A stretch of 5,595 bases of DNA from Nitrospirota bacterium (GTDB taxonomy: Bacteria > UBA2233). The notes beneath the pieces were generated by a model that was given only the letters and a program-made list of their open reading frames with translations, was not told the origin of the DNA and searched no databases. The position numbers were made by a program, and so were the translations under genes. The stretch covers positions 1-5,595 of the forward strand of contig WOZJ01000034.1 of NCBI GenBank assembly GCA_011620345.1, given 5' to 3'. Positions 4,672-5,595 of the stretch are shown here, piece by piece (within the stretch, counting starts at the first letter, position 1; each line of letters opens with the position of its first letter).

Positions 4672-5556
4672 CTAGAGAGCCTTCCTGACGCGCTTTTCGA
4701 GCGCTTCTAAAAGGAGCCGAGGATTTTTTTCGACCTTTTTTCCAAAAAACAGCCAGAAGGCCAAGAGCCCCTGGAACAGGAGCATGGGGAGGCCATTTTG
4801 AATACTCGCCCCGGCCCGCTTGGCCGCCTTGAGGAATGGGGTCAACGGGGGGTGATAGACCAAATCGACGGCCCGGACGGGACGGGACGGATTCCTTGGA
4901 AAGCGGATGTCCAGCCTGCCTCCCCCCATTTCGGCCGAAGCAGCCTGAACGATCCAATCGAACCTCCTCACAAACCCGGGCTCAAGGAGCACGTCTAAAG
5001 GATGGGCCTCTATGATCGTTGGGCCAAGGGCGCTCGCGGCCTCTTTGAGCAACCTGGCACGCTCGAGCGTTCGGTTGGCGATCACAAGAACTCCTGGTCT
5101 TTGCCTTATGAGCCCGCAAGTGACTGCTCGGGCCGCCCCGCCGGCTCCAATGACCAAGATGCGTGACCCCTCGATCGTCGCCCCTCCAAACCCGAAAGCC
5201 AGCGCAGACATGAACCCTTGGGCATCCGTGTTGTGGCCAAGATAGCCCCCACCCACAAGCCGGACGACAGTATTCACGGCCCCGATTGTACGGGCTTCAT
5301 GGCTTAGGACGTCCAGGTGCTCGAGCATGCGTTCTTTGTAAGGGACGGTTACGTTGAACCCGTCGACCCCTAGCTCGTATAGGCCCTCGATTGCCTTCGA
5401 AAACCGCTCCGATGGAACTTCAAACGGGACATAGGAGCCTTTTTCGTGGGCAAGCTCCATGAAGAAGCCCTGCATCCACGGGGAGAGCGATGCGGACACG
5501 GCGCTGCCCAAGATGCCAAGAAACCTGGGTGGAAGGGCGGGCTTTATCCGTGACAA
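4672..5556 (-). CDS. aroE: Shikimate dehydrogenase (NADP+), AroE
   Basis: This 294-residue cytosolic enzyme reduces 3-dehydroshikimate to shikimate with NADPH in the chorismate pathway. Its length is slightly above the usual 270-290. The N-terminal substrate domain shows the SxS shikimate-binding serines (S23, S25 in SLSP), NVTVPYK with catalytic K74, GAVNT (N95) and HNTD with catalytic D111. The NADP domain has the glycine-rich loop GAGGAARA at 137-144 and NRT at 161-163. DLVYHPPLTPFL (231-242) and the late GLPMLLFQG block with Q262 complete the family pattern. The usual NATSxGM segment reads QAASAEM (204-210), an unusual variant. The start is TTG: a TAA lies in frame six bases upstream, no ATG occurs before residue 28, and GGAT sits 5 nt (or GGTAGG 11 nt) ahead. 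It is the first gene of the block and is separated from pilB by 99 bp. Identity is firm; dedication to shikimate rather than quinate is inferred. Confidence 0.95.
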   Translation of the reverse strand: MSRIKPALPPRFLGILGSAVSASLSPWMQGFFMELAHEKGSYVPFEVPSERFSKAIEGLYELGVDGFNVTVPYKERMLEHLDVLSHEARTIGAVNTVVRLVGGGYLGHNTDAQGFMSALAFGFGGATIEGSRILVIGAGGAARAVTCGLIRQRPGVLVIANRTLERARLLKEAASALGPTIIEAHPLDVLLEPGFVRRFDWIVQAASAEMGGGRLDIRFPRNPSRPVRAVDLVYHPPLTPFLKAAKRAGASIQNGLPMLLFQGLLAFWLFFGKKVEKNPRLLLEALEKRVRKAL

Positions 5557-5595
5557 CCTTTATCCGGCCTACCTTTAGGGAAAAACGTACCAAGC

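Noticed and set aside
4736-4749. T6-CC-A6 inverted repeat within aroE
   Set aside because: It has only a two-base loop and weak A-T pairs, and is fully explained by Phe and Lys codons around residues 270-274.

Overview
All supported genes in this window lie on the minus strand and form one tightly packed block, so the biological reading direction runs from base 5595 down to base 1. In that order they are aroE (shikimate dehydrogenase), pilB (type IV pilus extension ATPase), pilT (pilus retraction ATPase), pilC (inner-membrane platform protein), a 91-residue protein that I do not recognise, and a very short open frame behind a strong ribosome binding site at the window edge.

The DNA is bacterial and moderately GC-rich (judged by eye, not computed), with one TTG start and Shine-Dalgarno sequences of the usual GGAGG type. 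A paired PilB and PilT with PilC points to a retractile type IV pilus, not a plain type II secretion system. From memory, aroE directly ahead of pilB-pilT-pilC recurs in some Clostridia-like Firmicutes and other deep-branching bacteria. I cannot assign a species or phylum from this window.

Layout: aroE fills 4672-5556. A 99-bp gap (4573-4671) has no convincing promoter or terminator but carries a 15-bp imperfect direct repeat. pilB (2770-4572) ends in an ATGA overlap with pilT (1652-2773), so the two motor ATPases are probably translationally coupled. pilT contains a run of nine C's at codons 48-51 in which any one-base slip would truncate the protein. A GC hairpin at the pilT 3' end resembles an intrinsic terminator, but only for antisense (+ strand) transcription. 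pilC (401-1630) follows after 21 bp. A perfect 16-bp tandem duplication covers the pilC stop codon and leads into the strong SD of the 91-residue gene (93-368). Bases 1-92 hold another small tandem repeat, an optimal SD and a six-codon frame.

PilB and PilT would act in turn on the PilC platform to polymerise and depolymerise pilin. AroE is metabolic (chorismate pathway) and probably only shares the transcript. No pilin, prepilin peptidase or pilMNOPQ gene is visible. The most intriguing part is the 3' end of the operon, where a pilin might be expected. It instead encodes a small, strongly acidic, hydrophobic protein with no Lys, Arg, His or Cys, preceded by a better ribosome binding site than any of the pil genes has.
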